Shown here piece after piece: positions 6,046 through 8,118 of a stretch of DNA of 8,118 nucleotides (positions within the stretch are counted from its first letter, which is position 1; each line of letters opens with the position of its first letter). Origin of the DNA: Actinomycetota bacterium. GTDB lineage: Bacteria; Actinomycetota; Actinomycetes; S36-B12. The position numbers and the translations under genes were made by a program. The notes beneath the pieces are model-generated. The model was given only the letters and a program-made list of their open reading frames with translations, was not told the origin of the DNA and made no database searches. Location: assembly GCA_947472655.1 (NCBI GenBank), contig CANJCG010000073.1, forward strand, positions 1 to 8,118, read 5' to 3'.

Positions 6046-6828
6046 TCAGCTGTTCAGGCGCTTTTGGACAAATTCGAATGCCGTAGCCCAACCCAAGCGG
6101 TCGGCGGCATCGTTACGCAAAGGCGGCACTGGCGCGTTGAAAGCGTGACCAGCTCCGGGATGAAGGACGAACTGGGCATCCAATCCCCATGCTTGTGCGC
6201 GTCGCTCGAGTTCGGTTCTGAGCTCAACAGGCCAAATGGCATCCTGATCGCCGTACTCAATAAGCAGGGGGCACCGCAGCGTCCACATCATGTCAATGAC
6301 ATCAAGCGGATGCGCATCATCGTGTGTGGCAAACCGCGGTTGGCTAGGAAAGAACGCTACTACCGCAGCGACATCGCGATGAATGCAGGCAGCTGCGAGT
6401 GCAAGCGTTGCCCCGGTGCAGTAGCCCCAGACTCCAACCCGATCAGGGTCAACTCGGGGGTGCGACCTCATGTAGTCAACACATGTCGCGATGTCGAGAA
6501 AGGCCTGGCGAAAGTTGAACTTGCTAATCACCGAAGCGACTTCGGTGAAGTCGGAGTAGTTTTCGCGGTCCTTTGGTCCCTCGCCCCGGTAATAGTCGGG
6601 AAGGATCACCACGAATCCGCGCTGGGCAAGCGCGGCTGCGACAGTTCGCGTGGAGTGGTTTGGTCCATACGCTTCAGCACACATCACTATTGCCGGTGCG
6701 GCGTCGAGGCGACTTGGTAAAAAGATCTCTGCAGGAAGGTCTAGTCCGATCATCACAGGCTGGCCCGCGACATCGTGTGGTTGCTCTTCTGCTGGCAGAG
6801 TGACTGTTGAAGTATTCGTGAAATCCAT
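6046..6828 (-). CDS. Dienelactone hydrolase family protein
   Basis: The 260-residue alpha/beta hydrolase belongs to PF01738, whose founding member opens dienelactone to maleylacetate in chlorocatechol breakdown; many relatives act on other lactones or esters. The triad is visible: Cys-137 in the elbow GYCTG, Asp-196 in YGDQDAIWP, and His-228 in GAGHAFN. The family's active-site Glu is present as Glu-52 in CAEAYGPN, which normally holds the Cys in its resting state. VVILPDYYRGEGP at 73-85 is also characteristic. The protein looks cytosolic, with no signal peptide. The start at 6828 is chosen for GAGAGGAAG (complement of 6834-6842) just upstream; an in-frame ATG at 6906 would add 26 residues without family similarity and run through the promoter region. 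It is the first gene of a possible - strand run with the acyl-CoA dehydrogenase. True substrate cannot be told from sequence. Confidence 0.9.
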   Translation of the reverse strand: MDFTNTSTVTLPAEEQPHDVAGQPVMIGLDLPAEIFLPSRLDAAPAIVMCAEAYGPNHSTRTVAAALAQRGFVVILPDYYRGEGPKDRENYSDFTEVASVISKFNFRQAFLDIATCVDYMRSHPRVDPDRVGVWGYCTGATLALAAACIHRDVAAVVAFFPSQPRFATHDDAHPLDVIDMMWTLRCPLLIEYGDQDAIWPVELRTELERRAQAWGLDAQFVLHPGAGHAFNAPVPPLRNDAADRLGWATAFEFVQKRLNS

Positions 6829-6886
6829 GAGGTCTTCCTCTCGATTGGGATTCTTGAAGCGGTGCAACTGCGTATGGTTTAGGAGA

Positions 6887-6919
6887 ACGCTAAAGGTGAC
6901 GATCACTGTTACAAAGTGA
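6887..6919 (-). promoter_or_regulatory. Candidate promoter and operator of the dienelactone hydrolase gene
   Basis: On the - strand TTGTAA (complement of 6909-6914) and TAGCGT (complement of 6887-6892) are spaced by 16 bases. The -35 element lies inside an inverted repeat, TCACT-N7-AGTGA at 6903-6919, with one further matching pair in the centre. A second small dyad, GTGA-CGA-TCAC at 6897-6906, shares one arm with it. Repeated GTGA/TCAC half-sites over a -35 element suggest a repressor site. The assignment rests on pattern only. Confidence 0.4.
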
Positions 6920-7130
6920 CTCTACGATTTTCTGGAATGTTGAGAGTTGATTTTCACAAGTCTGTTAGGCTTTAAATGCATTCATTGACTGTGTCGTGTA
7001 AGGCCATCACAGAAAGTGCGCCCAGAGGGAGCCCCTTTTCTAGGGCAAGTTTTAGGAGTGCTTTGTATAGAAAGTTGACAGCGAATGCGTCTGCCCCGAT
7101 TCGGGAAGTCCGGAGCCGGTGCTGTCCTGA
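6920..7130. other. A+T-rich intergenic region between two hydrolase genes
   Basis: About 37% G+C by hand count over 6901-6960, well below the flanking genes. It should contain the end of the aminopeptidase-like transcript, but only weak stems are seen, such as GCCC/GGGC at 7031-7046 with an 8-base loop and no U tract. No gene, tRNA or mobile-element remnant is visible. Confidence 0.4.
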
Positions 7131-8118
7131 TCATCGCCGCAGTAACCGCTTGTCCGGGGAATACGCGCATTCGAGGTTTCTTGGGCCAAGTTTGAGTGTC
7201 AGTAGGTACTCGGTCACTGGTGCGTTAACACAATCCGACGGGGTGAACAGATACGCGACATGCTGGGTGCTGTTGTAAGTGATTGTGCGTGACCCGACGA
7301 AAGTGTTCGCAAGGCTGCGTCCCCACACCCAGGGGGTTGCCGCATCACCAGAGGACAGTACGAACAGGGGCGGTGTCTTGAGATTGGTCATGCCTGACGC
7401 ACTGGAGACAGCAGGTGACAGGTCCTTTGGAGCAAGCCTGAAGCATGCGGCAGAGTTGCCAATGAATAACGGTGAAGTCGTACCGAAGTTGCGCGCGATT
7501 GGTTCCGAGGCGGCAGCTAATTCCGCCACTGTCGGACGATCGTGCAGGTCCGAGCAGTTGACGAGCACCTGAACAGGCGCATATTTCGCAGACCCTTCTA
7601 TGACTGAGCGCACTACTTCAGCAATGGCCGCGACCACCGCAAGTTGCTTGGCGCGCGCGCCCGGCGTCTTCGAGGTGATGCCCCCGTACAAGTTGTTGAC
7701 CAGAGCCCGCGCAGTCGGGTACTGACTCTGGGCCGTCAGGAGTTGGCGAAACTGCTCTGCCCAATCCCAACGGGTGAACTCGGTGCCGTCGGGTAGCGCC
7801 ACGACCGTGGCATCGAGATAGTCCTCGATCACGGTGATCTTGCGCGCCGTCTCTGGGGCCGCCAAAGCCGGGAACAGTTGTGTGGAAATCCACAAGTTGG
7901 ACGGAAACGACGTACCAAGCCCATATGTCGTCTCGCCCGCCGGCATGCTGCCATCCATGATCAGAGCCCGCAATTTGCTGGGGAAAGCGCGCGCATAGGC
8001 GTACCCGATTCGGGTGCCGTAACTCATACCCCAGTAGTTCCACGCCGAGTAGCCCAGCGCAGCGCGCAACGCCTCGAGGTCACGAATGACCTGCCACGTG
8101 CCCACATACGGGGCCGAA
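7131..8118 (-). CDS. Alpha/beta hydrolase of the tripeptidyl aminopeptidase type (5' end outside window)
   Basis: The C-terminal part, about 328 residues, of a Streptomyces TAP-like serine hydrolase (alpha/beta fold with a PF08386-type C-terminal domain). Such enzymes are usually secreted and remove peptides or esters from N-termini. The frame is open to the window edge and reads SAPYVGTWQVIRDLEALRAALG before the nucleophile elbow GMSYGT. Counting from the GTG at 8105, Ser-28 is the nucleophile, Asp-254 (SSGDAATPW) the acid and His-282 (TQHVAY) the base. That GTG is probably internal, because the oxyanion-hole region and any signal peptide must lie upstream. Four cysteines, 184, 221, 292 and 313, sit in NCSD, ACFR, SDCV and LEC, the places where this family often has disulfides, which supports an extracellular protein. 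G+C reaches about 63-65% in sampled lines, above the rest of the window. Exact specificity is unknown. Confidence 0.85.
   Translation of the reverse strand, partial: SAPYVGTWQVIRDLEALRAALGYSAWNYWGMSYGTRIGYAYARAFPSKLRALIMDGSMPAGETTYGLGTSFPSNLWISTQLFPALAAPETARKITVIEDYLDATVVALPDGTEFTRWDWAEQFRQLLTAQSQYPTARALVNNLYGGITSKTPGARAKQLAVVAAIAEVVRSVIEGSAKYAPVQVLVNCSDLHDRPTVAELAAASEPIARNFGTTSPLFIGNSAACFRLAPKDLSPAVSSASGMTNLKTPPLFVLSSGDAATPWVWGRSLANTFVGSRTITYNSTQHVAYLFTPSDCVNAPVTEYLLTLKLGPRNLECAYSPDKRLLRR

Noticed and set aside
5989..6720. Long open frame on the + strand (243 codons)
   Set aside because: It is antisense to the dienelactone hydrolase gene, which has an intact Cys-Asp-His triad; the + frame product has no recognisable domain or ribosome binding site.
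6829..6906. N-terminal extension of the dienelactone hydrolase to an ATG at 6906
   Set aside because: The added 26 residues show no family similarity, the ATG has no Shine-Dalgarno site, and the stretch contains the candidate promoter. The ATG at 6828 has a good site.
7279..8043. Open frames on both strands inside the aminopeptidase-like gene
   Set aside because: They are out-of-frame shadows, helped by the high G+C; the reading frame with the GMSYGT elbow and the family's Asp and His motifs is clearly the real one.
1..8118. CRISPR array, insertion sequence, phage or defence system
   Set aside because: No spaced direct repeats, transposase, integrase or defence domain was found; every long frame with family similarity is a housekeeping or catabolic gene or a small membrane protein.

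Overview
The window reads as ordinary chromosome from an actinobacterium (Actinomycetota). The evidence is a luciferase-like F420-type oxidoreductase, adjacent purK and purE, a PLDc_N-SHOCT membrane protein, a tripeptidyl-aminopeptidase-like hydrolase, an acyl-CoA dehydrogenase of the type common in mycobacteria and relatives, and what looks like a leaderless TANNNT promoter. Hand counts on sampled lines give roughly 53-55% G+C over most genes and about 60-65% in parts of the right-hand genes. That is low for a soil actinomycete and would suit an aquatic lineage, but genus cannot be fixed from this sequence.

Layout. The left third is on the + strand: purK (5' end outside the window), then purE 10 bases later (both in IMP synthesis), then a probable F420-dependent LLM-class oxidoreductase with its own likely leaderless promoter. 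A 17-bp perfect stem at 2580-2618 separates these from everything to the right, which is on the - strand. In - strand transcription order, right to left, these are: the C-terminal part of an alpha/beta hydrolase of the tripeptidyl aminopeptidase type (runs off the right edge), a dienelactone hydrolase family protein, an acyl-CoA dehydrogenase, an amidohydrolase_2 (PF04909) metal-dependent hydrolase, and a small two-helix membrane protein with a SHOCT tail.

How the genes may work together. PurK and PurE catalyse consecutive steps from AIR to CAIR. The dienelactone hydrolase, acyl-CoA dehydrogenase and amidohydrolase are three catabolic enzyme types in a row on one strand, so a shared degradation pathway is plausible, but the substrate is unknown. 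The amidohydrolase and dienelactone hydrolase genes each have a candidate promoter overlapped by an inverted repeat, which suggests local repression by regulators encoded elsewhere. The SHOCT protein and the aminopeptidase-like protein look like separate units.

I found no tRNA, rRNA, CRISPR array, insertion sequence, phage gene or defence system, and I see no clear new system. The items most worth a second look are regulatory and structural: a 22-bp perfect palindrome inside the acyl-CoA dehydrogenase gene, the two promoter-overlapping dyads, and the structured leader of the SHOCT gene.
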